In this document: positions 1-14,212 of the stretch, one piece after another | How the letters are laid out: each line of letters begins with the position of its first letter | Position numbering within the stretch: the first letter of the stretch is position 1 | Assembly (NCBI GenBank): GCA_038093975.1 | Contig: JBBPTG010000081.1 | Location: forward strand, 1-64,000 | Length of the DNA stretch: 64,000 nt | Source of the DNA: Chalciporus piperatus | Lineage: Eukaryota > Basidiomycota > Agaricomycetes > Boletales > Boletaceae | Direction of reading: 5' to 3' | Made by a program: the position numbers and the translations under genes | The notes under the pieces: model-generated | What the model saw: only the letters and a program-made list of their open reading frames with translations | What the model was told of the DNA's origin: nothing | Databases searched by the model: none

Positions 1-213
1 GGACACTTCGAAAAAAGAACGAACTGCGCAAGCCAAAGTGGTAGTATCACATCGACTCGGCTCTTTAGTTCTCCAGGATCCAGCTCAAATGGTAGCCTGC
101 AAATCTGGTTCCTTTTGCGTCGGAAAACTTTAGACCCGCTGAGGGAGGACGTCAGGCTGCTTGTCGTGCAACCACAGGTCTTCTTCTGCCTGATAATGGA
201 AGACATTACCTGC

Positions 214-1074
214 CTAACTACGATCGATGATTACTTTGGTAAAACGCTCCAAATCCTCTATTGTTACCAGGTCCTTCTCGAAACTCTCCACTACGACATC
301 CGAATAAGCCCTCTTGAGACTTACGACTCTCAATGCGTCCGTTACTATCACTCCTGGTAGCGCAGCTCCTTTGAAGTGTTCCACGAATATTTCGCGGAGG
401 CACTCGGGAAGCGAGCGCGGAAGGAATAAAGCCCTGTAGGTTTCTATCCGTTGGACGTGTTGAAGCACAAGGACGTCGTTGAGGATGCTCCGGAGATTTG
501 CGTGGCTTTCTTCCATCAGCAGGATACTTGTAAATCCTCCTTCGGCAGTGAGCCAATTCCCTGCCTCTTGCACGTAACCCCCCACGCTTCCACGGATGAG
601 ACCTGCAGATGCCCGCCGATAGAACTTGGTTGTCTCATCGAAGAAGGCGTTCTCAAAAACGTCGCGGTAGACGTCGGATGTGGCTATTTCCCCGTGCTCA
701 CCTGAGCGACAAAGGGTGGTCAACGAGTCAAGGACAGACTTTAGAAGATCCACATTGAGGGGTTGTCCTGTGCGTCGATAATCCACGAGACCCAGGAGTG
801 CCCTGGTTAGTCTTCGATCGGCGTCTTGAAGGCCATCCACTAAAGATACTTTCCAGAGCGATAAGGCGAGCTGCACCCGTGCAAGCATGCAAGGAATGTA
901 AGGAAAAATATGACTCACAGCATCAACCGTATAAATGGCACCCCGCTTCGCCATTGTCTTCTTGTGTCTGCGTGACTTGGGCACAGACTCGGTCGAGCAT
1001 GGACACCAGAACACGGTAACGCGACCATTGGAGACAGTAGAATTCCAATAGTCCTGGAGTCCTGCGTTGGCCAT
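214..1074 (-). pseudogene. Cullin-repeat-only CUL1-like copy, frameshifted (copy 1)
   Basis: The minus-strand reading follows cullin repeats 1-3 of the CUL1 encoded at 5728-8527. Recognisable stretches include LALSLWK, VYRDVFENAFFDETTKFY, LVLQHVQ and a final helix set matching the CUL1 region just before the cullin-homology domain. It stops at TAG (214-216), so the cullin-homology and neddylation domains are absent. An intron (GTGAGT...GTGCAG) lies between YTVDA and LALSLWK, exactly where CUL1 has one, so this is a DNA-level duplicate rather than a retrocopy. Upstream, the cullin-like frame (LLEFYCLQWSRYRVL) is in a different frame from KRGAIYTVDA, which implies a frameshift near 965-985. The first two cullin exons are not seen. 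The roughly 230-codon downstream part is fully open, so a shortened product cannot be excluded. It is most likely a decaying paralogue. Confidence 0.6.
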
Positions 1075-1990
1075 GAGCTATTTTAAGGAGCTGCGGTGTC
1101 CGATCTAGATCTACGATGCGTCATAAGACGAAAGTTGATCGTAGGTCCACCCGAAGAAATTCAACTGTTGGTTTGCCCTGACCTGACCTGACCTGACCTG
1201 ACCTAATCCACTCCTGACCCCAAAATACATCGCCAATCTGTTGGATTGGATCTGCTTGCATGGTCGTACCTGTCAAACATCAGTACCTGATCGAAGACTG
1301 TCAACCTCTCTCCGAAGGGGGCTCGAGAAGTTCGGATCTTCTCATCCATAGGATCTCGTTAGGTCCGCATTCCACCTCATTCCCTTTCGTACGTTCGGAG
1401 TATACGTTAACAGGAAATCGTTGCACTTAGACTTGATATCGACGGCCAATACGCTTCAGCATCACATGAAACTCTCTTTAGATAGGATGCGCCACTGGCT
1501 GTTGTTCAAAGGTTCTCCCGGATCCAAACATCCTGCGGACCCGACGATTCGTATTTTGCACTGGTTTCTATGTCGAGCATAAACAGCATCTCCTACCAGC
1601 GATCATGCTCTGGCGCGGTTGTGCTGGTAAGATCAAAACTAACCACAATTCCTCTTAGGTCCGCGGACAACCTGAACCTTTCTCGTATACGACGGAGTCG
1701 GCCCGGGGCCCTAATTACTAACGAGGTCAACGAGCTTGGGATGTGACGAAAGAGGTAAGCGATACCGGAAGAAGAACGTTAACGATTTGCAAGGGGTCAG
1801 GCCTCAGGGGCAAGAAGTTGCCCCGAGATTCGCGAAAGGAGTGAGCTTCGCGAGCCGGCATCGTGCATTCGATTCAGCCAATCAGCTTGTTACCGAGCGC
1901 AATCAATTTACAGTCCCGCTGACGCCCATCTCAGGCCGGCCCATCTGTGTTCTGCCTAGAAAGGGCTCTCTGATTATGATATTCCTCAGC
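1075..1990. other. Intergenic stretch without a supported gene
   Basis: No reading frame here shows protein-family similarity or a credible exon chain on either strand. It separates two cullin-like fragments. The only obvious structure is a short CCTGA microsatellite near 1177-1204. Confidence 0.5.
1177..1204. repeat. (CCTGA)5 microsatellite
   Basis: Five perfect CCTGA pentamers run in tandem and end in CCTA. This is a simple repeat with no evident function. It is not a telomere repeat of the TTAGGG type. Confidence 0.9.
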
Positions 1991-2206
1991 CTAACTACCA
2001 CCCGCTATTGCTTTAGTAATTCGCTCTGGGCCTTCTAGAATCACAGGGTCCTTCTCGAAGTCTTCCACCACGACATCCGAATAAACCCTTTGCAGAATAG
2101 CAACTCCGGAGGCGTCGCCATCTTTATCCCCCGATGGAGCAGAGGGGACCGCAGGAACATTTCCCGGGGAGGCGAGCGCAGAAGGAATAAAGCACTTTCT
2201 GATCAC
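1991..2206 (-). pseudogene. C-terminal fragment of a third cullin-repeat copy
   Basis: The minus strand reads YSDVVVEDFEKDPVILEG near its end, nearly the same as YSDVVVESFEKDLVTIED in copy 1 (214-1074), and it stops at the same relative place. DNA identity also extends around the shared GAGCGCGGAAGGAATAAAGC-like stretch. Only about 30 residues are clearly homologous; the upstream part of this open frame is unrelated or scrambled. It is a relic, not a gene. Confidence 0.55.
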
Positions 2207-2855
2207 CCTCCCTGGGGGACATCGAGCTCGGATACGGACGTATAGTTGTACATAGCAGCGCCGTGGAGGATTCCATGTGCCGAATAAGATACACAGCTTG
2301 AGTCTTTTGGTGCGGTAAGTGTCAAGACCTTTATTTATGGTCTCCTAAGTCTCTGCTGAAGAGGGAGGCTGAAGGGACCCATCGAACTTGGGACTGGCAG
2401 CTGGAATCATGTGTGCCGATAATCAAGGCCTTAGGGAGAGCCTCGAGAGGTTCTTGCTTAGGGTACATATCCCATGGGCGTATGAGGGGCGCCACGCAGT
2501 GCATGTCCGGGAGAAAGTATAAATATGAACCGTAAAATCGCATGAGGGAGCAAGAAGGCGTAAAGTAACTCCAAGTCGAAATATTTACTCACTACTTTAC
2601 ATAAATATAGAGATGCCAGCATATACAAAAAAAGTCTCGGCGCAGAGCCTGATGCAAGAACTTAAAGGCGGGCGTTCATACTGAGGAAGTCAAGGTCATG
2701 GAGTGGAATGTTTTACAAAGTATTTTGACGGATCGTCGAACAAGGAATGAACTACTACTCCTACACGGGGTCAAGCTAACTCTTTACATCGGCCGCCGCC
2801 GCCGCCTAGCGTTTATCACTATCTAGACGCTGAGATGTACTTACGAGCCTAAAAG
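2207..2855. other. Intergenic stretch, nothing recognised
   Basis: No supported coding, RNA or repeat feature was found. The stretch contains short AT-rich runs and a small GGCCGCCGCCGCCGCC triplet run near 2790. It lies between two cullin-like relics and may hold eroded parts of them. Confidence 0.4.
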
Positions 2856-4188
2856 CTAGCCTGTCTTTAAATCCTGAGCATTTGACTTGTTATAATCATC
2901 GAATGCCTCCAAGAGAATCAAGTCCATCTTGAAATCGTCTCTCATGATATCCAAGTAAACCTCCTCGACTTCTGGGTTGTGTTTGACCTCGGATTCTGCC
3001 GCATTTGGGTTACAGTCTCCTTCCGTTGGGGAAACAGCTTCATAGAAGAGCCGGGAAAAGGTCTCCCGGAGAAAGTCTACGACATCGGGGAGGTGCAGGC
3101 TAGAGGAGTACAGTTCTTTGAGGTCTTCATGACGGCATCTCTGATAGCACCTGACATATAAGTTTCCAACTCTTCAGCATGCGCGGTGACGAGGAAATCC
3201 TTGGTGGTTTGCAATTTAGCGAAGCTTGCTACTGTGGGTAGCACGGTTTCCAACGCCACTTCGATGGCAAGACACGGCACAATTTTTTCCGCGGACAGGG
3301 ATTCGACACACTCTCTGTAATGTTTCGTTGTCTTTTCGAGGAAAGTGTTCTCAAAAACCTCTTGATATACGTCGGGGGTGGCTACTTCTCTGTGCTCACC
3401 TGGGCCCAAGGATTGCCAAGGAGGCGAGGACAAACTTGAAGACAACCAAGTCTGTGGACTGGTTTGCACGATAAGAATAAACAGGATCCAGGAGCGCTTT
3501 TGTAAGCCTCCAATCAATCACCTTGAAGACCATCCACCACTATGACTTTCCAGCGCCAAAAGGCAAGCTACATTCATGCAGGTTAGGCCACCGGATACAA
3601 CATATTAGCGGAAGTGACCACGCACAGCTTCAACTATGTAGATGTCGTGTTGTTCCTGCACGACATACTTGACCCAGTCTCGCATGAAATAGGCGCAGCC
3701 GTGGTCAAGCAATCATGCCATCACATGGTATTTTGACCATTGATCAGAGTAGTAGTTCAATAGCGTCTCCCCTTGGAGCTCAGAGGCATGCTGCAGAGCG
3801 ACTCAGGAATCGCAGGAACAATTAAAGTGCTGTACTTACATCAAGGATGTTAGTGAGTTCAGCATTGAGCTTATGAAGTAGTGTGCAATACACATCAGCA
3901 CCCGGATATTTCTGATTTCCTGTGTAGCGGGGAAGGGGCTCGATAAAATAGTGATGCGGAGAGATGACGCTCACCATGAAGGTGAAGGTCTGCCACTCCT
4001 GCAATCTCATTGTCGATTTCCCTTAGGCTCGATGTGGTCATGTAGTCGAATAACGCTGTGTAGAGCATTGCGTGCCAAGTATTGAGCAGAAGCTTTGGGT
4101 CCTTCTGCGCGATAATTTCGTCGAAGCCTTGGGTTATAGTTGCCCAAAGCTCTGATGGGGAATGCTGGCTCCGAGGATGATGGTTCAT
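2856..4188 (-). pseudogene. Cullin-repeat-only pseudogene with CUL1-like introns (copy 2)
   Basis: Several minus-strand exons align with CUL1. The first (about 4188-4015, ELWATITQGFDEIIAQKD and LYTALFDYMTTSS) matches the CUL1 N-terminus. The second (about 3906-3846) reads ADVYCTLLHKLNAELTNILD. The third begins HASELQGETLLNYYSDQW. The next begins LAFWRWKVIVVDGLQ, followed by DVYQEVFENTFLEKTTKHY. The last ends MDLILLEAFDDYNKSNA before TAG at 2856-2858. Intron positions after NILD and before LAFWRWK are the same as in CUL1. An in-frame TGA lies inside the third exon (after KYHVMA), and at least one frameshift separates the VVDGLQ and EVATPDVYQ parts. As in copy 1, the sequence ends before the cullin-homology domain. 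It is therefore a pseudogene of a cullin-repeat-only paralogue. Confidence 0.7.
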
Positions 4189-4574
4189 AATTGGCGTGCG
4201 CTAAGGAGTCTGAGCCCCTAAAGGCCTTAGATCTCGACCAGAGCAGATGCAGTGCATCGTATACGCCCCTTTCAAGTTGGTGTACACAGCAAGCTGAGTC
4301 TATAAAAGCACGGTCAACTCTGCGACTTACGAGGTGGAAACAACGGATCTGTATTGGCTGGACTGTAACGGCCTGCACAGGGCCATTTACCCTGCATAAA
4401 ATGTGATGCAGGCCGCCAAATTCGAGGCACACTTCTTCAGTGCACTAGTAGTACTAGTAGTATGAATGAATGAATTTTATTTGACTAACTACGCTAGTAG
4501 TACCGTAGTAGACTATGTCACGTGATCAATGGCAATGTGAGACTTAGACTCGCCCCGCTGCTGCAACTCGTCCA

Positions 4575-5576
4575 ATGCTTTCCAGGCTTTCCCATTCCGC
4601 AAAGCAAGCCCACAGGCGGTGCGCCGCGCCGATTTTTCTGCGGCAAAACCATGGCCAGCCAACTCCAGGCAGCTCTCAGTCCTCAGGGCGGACGACTTCT
4701 TTTGGCTTCAAGACAGTACCGGAAGACGCCAAAGAAACCCTCGTCAAAGGCGTTTTCGACAGCGTGGCGTCCAAGTATGACTTGATGAACGACGCTTCGT
4801 CCATGGGGATACACAGGCTTTGGAAGGACACGTTAGTTGCTACTATTCGACCCGGTCGCAAAGGCCCGATGCGTTGCATCGACGTCGCAGGAGGAACGGG
4901 TGATATCGCACTTCGTATCCTCGACCATGCACGCGAAGAATATGCCGACAGAGAAACCTCCGTAGAAGTTGTCGACATAAACGCACAAATGCTCGGTGAA
5001 GGTTTCAAGAGATTCAAGAAGACAATGTACCACAACAGTGAGTGTCTCTTCCTTCTCTCTCTCTCGACATTGCTGAGGGGTGCAAAGCACCGCAGGTGTC
5101 ATTCCATGAGGCCAATGCTCAGGAACTGCCTCCGACACAGTTCAAAGACGATACATATGACCTTTACACGATCGCGTTTGGAATCCGTAACTGCACCTCC
5201 ATTCCTACAGTCTTGAAAGAGGCATATCGAGTGCTTAAACCGGGAGCCACGTTCGCGTGTCTCGAGTTCAGCAAAGTAAACAATCCTTTACTCAGCGCGT
5301 GAGTCACTCGTCGAATTGGCATGGATACTTTTGATGCTTCTTAGAATATACGACCAATATTCGTTTTCTGTGATACCCATGATGGGTACCATCCTTGCTG
5401 GTGACAGAGACTCGTACCGATATTTGGTCGAATCGATACGAAAATTCCCTTCTCAGCCGGAGTTTTCGCAGATGATTCGAGAAGCGGGCTTTGCAACGGG
5501 TGGTGATCACGATGGTGGGGCGTGGATGGACCTATGGGGCGGCATTGCTTGTATACACACTGGTGTCAAAGTTTAG
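4575..5576 (+). CDS. COQ5: 2-methoxy-6-polyprenyl-1,4-benzoquinol methylase (COQ5)
   Basis: Mitochondrial SAM-dependent C-methyltransferase of ubiquinone synthesis, UbiE/COQ5 family. Three exons (4575-5037, 5088-5298, 5345-5576) give 301 residues, close to the family norm. The ATG at 4575 opens a basic, Ser/Arg-rich presequence that looks like mitochondrial targeting. Visible family blocks are [14 protein letters not shown] (UbiE signature 1), the SAM-binding [12 protein letters not shown], and [17 protein letters not shown] (signature 2), followed by [10 protein letters not shown] and the C-terminal GGIACIHTG. Both introns are short (50 and 46 nt) and in phase. It stands head to head with the decayed cullin copies and in the same direction as CUL1 150 bp downstream. 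Confidence 0.95.
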
Positions 5577-5727
5577 GACGATGAGCATTAGATTAGAATG
5601 TCCTACTGTTTTTGATTTTTCCCTATGAGTTTTGGAGGGGTCAATTTGGATTGCACGCGAGTTCAGCGCCACAACCGCGCCTTCGCGGCAAGCCGCCTGA
5701 CTCCCTTGCCCTCTCCACACGACCATC

Positions 5728-8527
<2,800 letters not shown>

Positions 8528-8689
8528 ATTGGTACCCAGTGCAATGGCATTCTCCTTTGCTTCGAATACTCGAGATGTTTTTTTGTACTCTACAATGAAG
8601 ATGTGGACATAATATATATATCATAGGCATCTTTGTGCATTCCCCTGCTACAATCTCCCCGTCTGCGAATTTTCCCACACGTCTACAGC

Positions 8690-10270
8690 ATGAACCTCCG
8701 AGACGCGCTCTTGCAGGGGTTGGCCGACTTGGCAGGGACCCGTGAGTTCCACATCCACGTCCTCGTCTCAGCACCCAGGAAGCATTCAAACATATACCCA
8801 TATGCAACACCGAGACCAAGGTCCTATCTCCAAGAAATCCTTGTCCTCCTTTCAGAACAGCCGAACCCAGACTCTCCCCGCGTATTCGTGTCAGCGATAG
8901 AGGCCTCCCTCTACCACATACCATCCACATCCAGTGCGGTCCTGTATGTCTCCAAAGTCGACTCGACTGGTCAGGCCAAGGCGCCTTCACCGACGCCTGC
9001 CCTCGTGCGCGCCTTTCTGACATACTACGTCGACCCAACAAGTAGACCTCTCTCGGTCGATCATTTCTGGGTTCACCTCTTCGCGCGTGCCCAGAACCAA
9101 TATCTCTTTCCAAATTCTATTGAGTTCCCAGGAAAACGCCCCCTCACGGACGTCAAACTCTGTGCGTGGTGGAAACGCCAGTTTACGCTCGTAGCTGAAG
9201 AGGTGGCTAAGCGAGTCAGAGAAGAGGACCGACGGATCGGGTTGTATTACCTACTTCCGGGCCTTGGAGAACTCGAGGCGTTTCATTCCCTAGAGCGCGC
9301 GTATGCGTCCCCATCGTCATCTGCGACGTCGGTTCAGTGGACGTATGGACATCCGTCCTCTCAGACGGAGATCCCGCTCCCGTGTGCCTCGAGCGGTACC
9401 GCCGAAAAGTCTCGTCACCTGGGACATTTCATTCCGTGGTTTGACGATGATCCCAAGGCTCGTTTCTTGGACGAGATCGCCTACACGACAGATGCAGAAG
9501 GCGTCAAGTCTCCGGAGCGGAAACGTCCCCGCATAATGCACACCGCTCTCAAGGCCGAAGAAGACTCGGAGGCCGTCGAGGCAGATAGCGGTTCGGACAA
9601 CAAAAAAGAGGGATCGTCGTCCAAGTCCGAACAAACCACGAGAGCGCTCAAGAAAGTATCCGTGGAAGAGTTCTGGGAACGGATGTCTTTCCGTCAAGAA
9701 TGCGTCGCGGGAGCCCTGACAGGCTTCTTCGCCATGGCAGTGTCGTGCCCTAATCCAAAGTCGACCTCCCGCAGCGAGCCTTCGCCGCTGGCCCCACTCC
9801 CTGGTCAAGTTTCTTCGCAGATGATGAAACGTGTCTTGACTTCCTTGATGACTGGGCACGAATTTCCATCTGTAGAACGGGCAGTCTGGTCCACGAAGGT
9901 TCTGGAAGAAGCCATTAAAGGACTGTGTGATGGTCTCAAGACAGTCCCGACCCCTGGAATTGTCACCCAAAGCCCTGACGAATCGCAGCGGCGTACGCCA
10001 GAACCAGAACCAGCTGCCAATTCATTGGCTCCCCCTCAAACGCCTCCACCGCGTCTCGTCAATGGGAAACGTCACATTGTCGATGTGTCGCCGAATCCCT
10101 TCCCCGAACCAGTTGCTTCTCTCGAGACGTACAATTCGTACATCTACGGGTCGCTTGCCGTGAGCAATCCAGATGAGCCACGTAAGGACTCCGTTGAGGC
10201 CGGCGCTGGTGACGGCAAGCCTGCGATCACTGTTTTAACTGCTCGTCGGAAAAAAAGGGCGAAACCCTGA
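8690..10270 (+). CDS. RTT109: Histone H3-K56 acetyltransferase RTT109
   Basis: Fungal KAT11-family histone acetyltransferase, which in yeast acetylates H3 lysine 56 with the chaperones Asf1 and Vps75 during replication. It is a single exon of 526 residues starting at the ATG at 8690; an open frame continues upstream but without a better start. The catalytic domain occupies about residues 1-200: REFHIHVLVSAPRKH, PRSYLQEILVLLSEQ, RVFVSAIEASLY, VLYVSKVDSTGQ, FWVHLFARAQNQYLFPNS and CAWWKRQF. A second part (VSVEEFWERMSFRQEC) lies near residue 325 after an acidic, Ser-rich linker. The C-terminus is disordered and basic (ARRKKRAKP), plausibly nuclear-targeting. It follows CUL1 with only about 160 bp between the genes. 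Confidence 0.93.
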   Translation: MNLRDALLQGLADLAGTREFHIHVLVSAPRKHSNIYPYATPRPRSYLQEILVLLSEQPNPDSPRVFVSAIEASLYHIPSTSSAVLYVSKVDSTGQAKAPSPTPALVRAFLTYYVDPTSRPLSVDHFWVHLFARAQNQYLFPNSIEFPGKRPLTDVKLCAWWKRQFTLVAEEVAKRVREEDRRIGLYYLLPGLGELEAFHSLERAYASPSSSATSVQWTYGHPSSQTEIPLPCASSGTAEKSRHLGHFIPWFDDDPKARFLDEIAYTTDAEGVKSPERKRPRIMHTALKAEEDSEAVEADSGSDNKKEGSSSKSEQTTRALKKVSVEEFWERMSFRQECVAGALTGFFAMAVSCPNPKSTSRSEPSPLAPLPGQVSSQMMKRVLTSLMTGHEFPSVERAVWSTKVLEEAIKGLCDGLKTVPTPGIVTQSPDESQRRTPEPEPAANSLAPPQTPPPRLVNGKRHIVDVSPNPFPEPVASLETYNSYIYGSLAVSNPDEPRKDSVEAGAGDGKPAITVLTARRKKRAKP

Positions 10271-12030
10271 ATTGGTCGAGGACTTCTTGTTCATTGCGCC
10301 CATGCCGAACGTATGAACTCATTTGGGCATGTATTCTTGGAAGACATCATATCCGTTCTTACGTTCTATGGGGGTTTGGGACGCTTTACCCCGTCAAGCG
10401 AGCATCCTGGAGGAGGCAGCTATGAGGTCATATGGTGCGATATCCTAACGACGGGTCGTCTGCTATGTAAATACGATACATGACTATAAGTTGGGTATGT
10501 CGATAGTTTCAGTTTCGCTATGGCATATCCGAGATTAATTGAATGTACCATTCCATTTTCTGGAAGGCGACGGTTATTTACCAACACCTTTGAAAGGCAT
10601 GCATGAGACTCGGCACTTCTTCGAGAACGTCAGTCTTACGTCTAGAAGTTCATTGATAAGGCAGTGAACAGCCATTTATGGGGAAGATCAAGGCTTAGCT
10701 GAAATATTCTATGTGGCTTTTGGTTAAACTGTTCCCCACTGCTCGATCGAGAAGAGCCTGGGAGCAACGCCTAGCGCTCAAAAGTCGGGGGGGGGCTGAC
10801 AGGAAGCTTACGTAGATGCGGAATCTGTGGATTAGATACCGCGAAGCTATGCCCATCTATGTCCTTGATGAGCCGCTGATGTGATATCTGGTGGGATAGC
10901 TTGTTTTGGCGCGTTTTCCGTGGACCCGGCCTCAAGGCAGGGTGGCCGTGTCTTTGTACAGGAGAAGCAACAGCGCCACCCCATGCTGAGACCGACATGC
11001 TCGATCTATCATTTGGCATGGTGTTCTCTCATTGGTGTTGCCCCACTTTTGACTCTTCGTCGTGAGGCGACGATGACTTCCATCATGAACGATTTGAGAT
11101 TTGAAAGCCTCGAGGAGATCGGTGATGGGATTGGTTGGAGAGTGCGAGATAAGTTGCCATCTGGTACCTTTTATGAAAAGTTTATCCCTGTTTTTCGGGA
11201 CGGTGTTTGAGGGCGACCCCCAAGAACCCACGGGAGCATATGCTGGCATACATATGATACGGGGACCTGCCGGTGTTGATGTCAGCGGATAAACGACGTG
11301 CCTGTGTGTATGAGAAAGAGGTGCGCCTTGTCATTTTAGATGATTGAAATGCAAATTGGAGCCTTTGTGGCTGCAAATGGGAAGGGAAAGTGATGAGAAG
11401 AAAGGGAGGGCATAATGACAATGATGATGAGGATGGTATTCGGTTAGATTGATAACTGATCAGGGGATGGCACCCACGGTTATGTGGGATTGGGTGGGCG
11501 TCGTTCAAGGGGCGAAAATAGCGACGGCTGTGGACGAAGGCTGCTAAGCATAGTAGGGAGACATCATACGGCACAGGGTAGTGCACATGTCTGTGCAGCC
11601 TCGAACGGAGACGGCGGTGGGTGTCCTGTGCTCGAGGATCGCCTGTGTGATTTTCCGGATCAGCGGTTAGGAATGGATGGTACAATGCGGTCCGTACATG
11701 CATATAGAGTACGATATAGAGCTGATTCAGATGCATCGCTGTCTTGTTGACAAAGTTGTCGGTAACTCAAGCTCGGTAACTGTCACACTTTGCTTTCCGC
11801 GCGATATTACTTACGGGAGAAGGACCTGGCCCAAGATTCTCTGGAAAGGGAAGATACATAATTGACCAAAGCCCCCCTTCGCTAAAAAATAAAGAGTCTC
11901 TTCGGTTCCGTTTTTTTTTTCTTTCTATCAATCCGATCGTTGTTCCCTTGAAGGACCGCGTTCGTGTCAACGCTGATCCTCTCAACTGGTCCACAACCGG
12001 TCCAACTTTCCCTCTTCCTTTTTTTCCATC
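10271..12030. other. Long intergenic region, no confident gene
   Basis: About 1.75 kb between RTT109 and the coiled-coil gene. The only coding candidate is a 50-codon minus-strand frame at 11182-11334, listed separately. The last 150 bp before 12031 are pyrimidine-rich (a T10 run near 11911 and CTTTCCCTC runs), typical of a fungal promoter or 5' leader. Confidence 0.5.
11182..11334 (-). CDS. Possible 50-residue small protein, unknown
   Basis: A minus-strand ATG in a good context (AAAATG) opens 50 codons. The product is Arg/Ser-rich, beginning MTRRTSFSYTQARRLSAD and ending GVALKHRPEKQG. The upstream sequence is pyrimidine-rich, like a 5' leader. I recognise no family, and it could be a first exon or chance. 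It is included because it is the only credible frame in this stretch. Confidence 0.25.
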   Translation of the reverse strand: MTRRTSFSYTQARRLSADINTGRSPYHMYASICSRGFLGVALKHRPEKQG

Positions 12031-14212
12031 ATGTCCGTCAATCACGCTGCACATATCACCCAGTCTCTCCCCTCCTTCGCTCAAGCCTTCAGCAATTCCT
12101 CCCTCAGCGACATTTCTCACATCAGCAACGCGTTACCACCCATTCAACAACAGTCCCATGAACGTACCCGTCCAACCCACTCCCCTCCGTCTCGCGATAC
12201 ACCCCGCACCACACCCTCAGACAACCCCCAAAACACTCGGAAACGTTCGCGGGAAGGTGCCCCACAACAACCGCGCGGCGACGGTGCTTCAGTGGATACG
12301 TGAGTCCACCCTCCCATCCGCTCTAACTATTTTCGTGCCAAACGCGTTTCTCACCAGCCACAATCTCGATGATGATAGCCGCCATTCCCCAAAGGCAGTT
12401 CGAATCAAAGAGGAGGACAGAGAGGACCAACAACGCCCACCCCAATCGCCACCCCAGCCCAGCGACATGTCTCGAGACTCGAGTTCCACGCCTGGTTTGC
12501 AACCATCGTCCAAGAAACGCCGTGTGACAGTAAGCGGTGTGCCACACGGTCCGAACACCTCTATCAGATCCTCAGTCGAACAAGCCACTCCTATTCCGGT
12601 GTCTCCTGTCGCACCCTCTTCAACCATACCCGAGGATACCGCTGTACGGGATCAGCCAAGGTCCATGCTCGCAGCCAAGCAACAGCAGAAAGCCCTCCTC
12701 GAACAGCGCCGAGGAAGCATAACTGGTGCTGTGTCATGCACAGGCCCGAGTCCCATGGTTTCTGGGAGCGTTCTCTGTCGGTCTCCAACCGAAGATCAGT
12801 TGGCTGCCTCCAAGGCGAATCTACCTCGAATTGGACGCCACAGTCCCAACGCGACACCAGTCGTGAACCGTTGCGCTGCAAACGCGGTTGCATCTGGCAG
12901 CCAAGCGACTGCATCCTCTGCTCGCCCTCTTACCCCTCCGCTAGTAATCGTCCCAAGCCAACAGCAACCCACTCTCACGTCATCTCAGAATACAGGCGAG
13001 CCTTCGTCTAAACAGCAACAGGGCACATTGGCACACTCTTTACCTCCTCCACCGATCAGCTTTGCACGTCGTCGTGCTGCTCAGTCCGGTGGACGCAAAA
13101 AGAAGCCTGCTGATATTTTGATCAGTCCACGCGGCGCGGGTCCTTCCGATCCACTGGCACCCGTCATCCAGAGTGCCCCACCAGTTGCAGATCTCGAGCG
13201 TTTCCCGATGGCAATTCCTCGTCTTCCTTTGGTTTTGGGCAATGCCCAACCCACCCGAAGAGTTGCCGGAAATGTTCCTCCGACACCCACACGGTTCAGT
13301 TTACAGACCACCGCGGCACCGTCAATCAGTTCCACCGCGCGGACGATACAGTCTCCCCCAAATGTATCTGTCCCAATAGCCAATACGCTGGTTCCGCCGA
13401 CACCTCACGCTCTTCATCATCCTGGCTACACTGGGGACAGGTCCGCCTTCTTGGCGCCGTTCGAGACCTTCTACGATGCTCTCAACGATTCAAAGCAGTT
13501 GAAGAACTGGTTATCAGATCAGCTGCAAAAGTCCAATGCGCTTATGATGTCGCTAAAGCAGCAACAAGAGAAGATGGATGAGATCGTGGAGGATTTGGTT
13601 GAGAAGCGCACTCGCGTCATGCGCGAAGAGATCACTATGCTGCGTCAGCGTACGGAATCGCTCGAAGAAGCGCTCCTTTCTGTCCGCGCGGAGGTATCGG
13701 CCAGGGGACAGGACCCCGCGGGTTACAGCTACCCACAGGGATCCAAGTTCCACCAAAATGGCGTTCCTCCTCCAGAACCTGCGTCATCCTATCGTTTTCC
13801 CGCTGCCGAGCAACGCAGACCTGATACTAGCGCAAAGGTCAACTCTCCGGGAAGAGAGCAGGAGCGCCAGCCATCACCGCCTCTGGCAGATGCCTCCCAT
13901 CGTCTCTCCATCTCGGCTATGGCGCAACGCCCAGAGCCACCACAAGCGTCGCAGAGTACCTTTGCGCTCGGTGGTCACAACCGAGGTGCACCTGCCCCTC
14001 AAGGCTCGGCAAAGGGCACACCACCTTCCAGACCTCAAACCATTCCAGAACGCGCCTCTGCCGCCCGTCAACCGGAAATACGTCCGGCTCCCCGGATGTA
14101 CTATCCTGGATCGTACGCGAATAGCGGCTCCTCTGTTGAAGGACACGCATCCTCGAGAGGTGGGGACAGCCATAAAAGCTTTGCCTCTGGGGAGGAGCGC
14201 CAACTTTCTTGA
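12031..14212 (+). CDS. Ser/Pro-rich coiled-coil protein of unknown function
   Basis: Two exons (12031-12299 and 12358-14212) joined over a 58-nt intron with donor GTGAGT, branch-like CTCTAAC and acceptor ACCAG give 707 residues. The start has a good context (ATC ATG TCC). Most of the protein is low-complexity Ser/Pro/Gln/Thr sequence with basic clusters (SSKKRRVTV, GGRKKKPADIL) that could be nuclear signals. One ordered region, about residues 475-550, begins FETFYDALNDSKQLKNWLSD and continues as a heptad-like coiled coil rich in Gln, Glu, Met and Leu (KQQQEKMDEIVEDLVEKRTR). The tail is disordered and Ser/Arg-rich. I do not recognise a named family. A structural or regulatory nuclear protein would fit, but that is inference. 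Confidence 0.75.

Noticed and set aside
11464..11736. Upstream extension of the 50-codon minus-strand frame to 184 codons
   Set aside because: The extension lacks a good ATG context and its composition (His/Pro/Ser-rich, TCATCATC-like runs) resembles a 5' leader, so only the short ATG-initiated part was kept, at low confidence.
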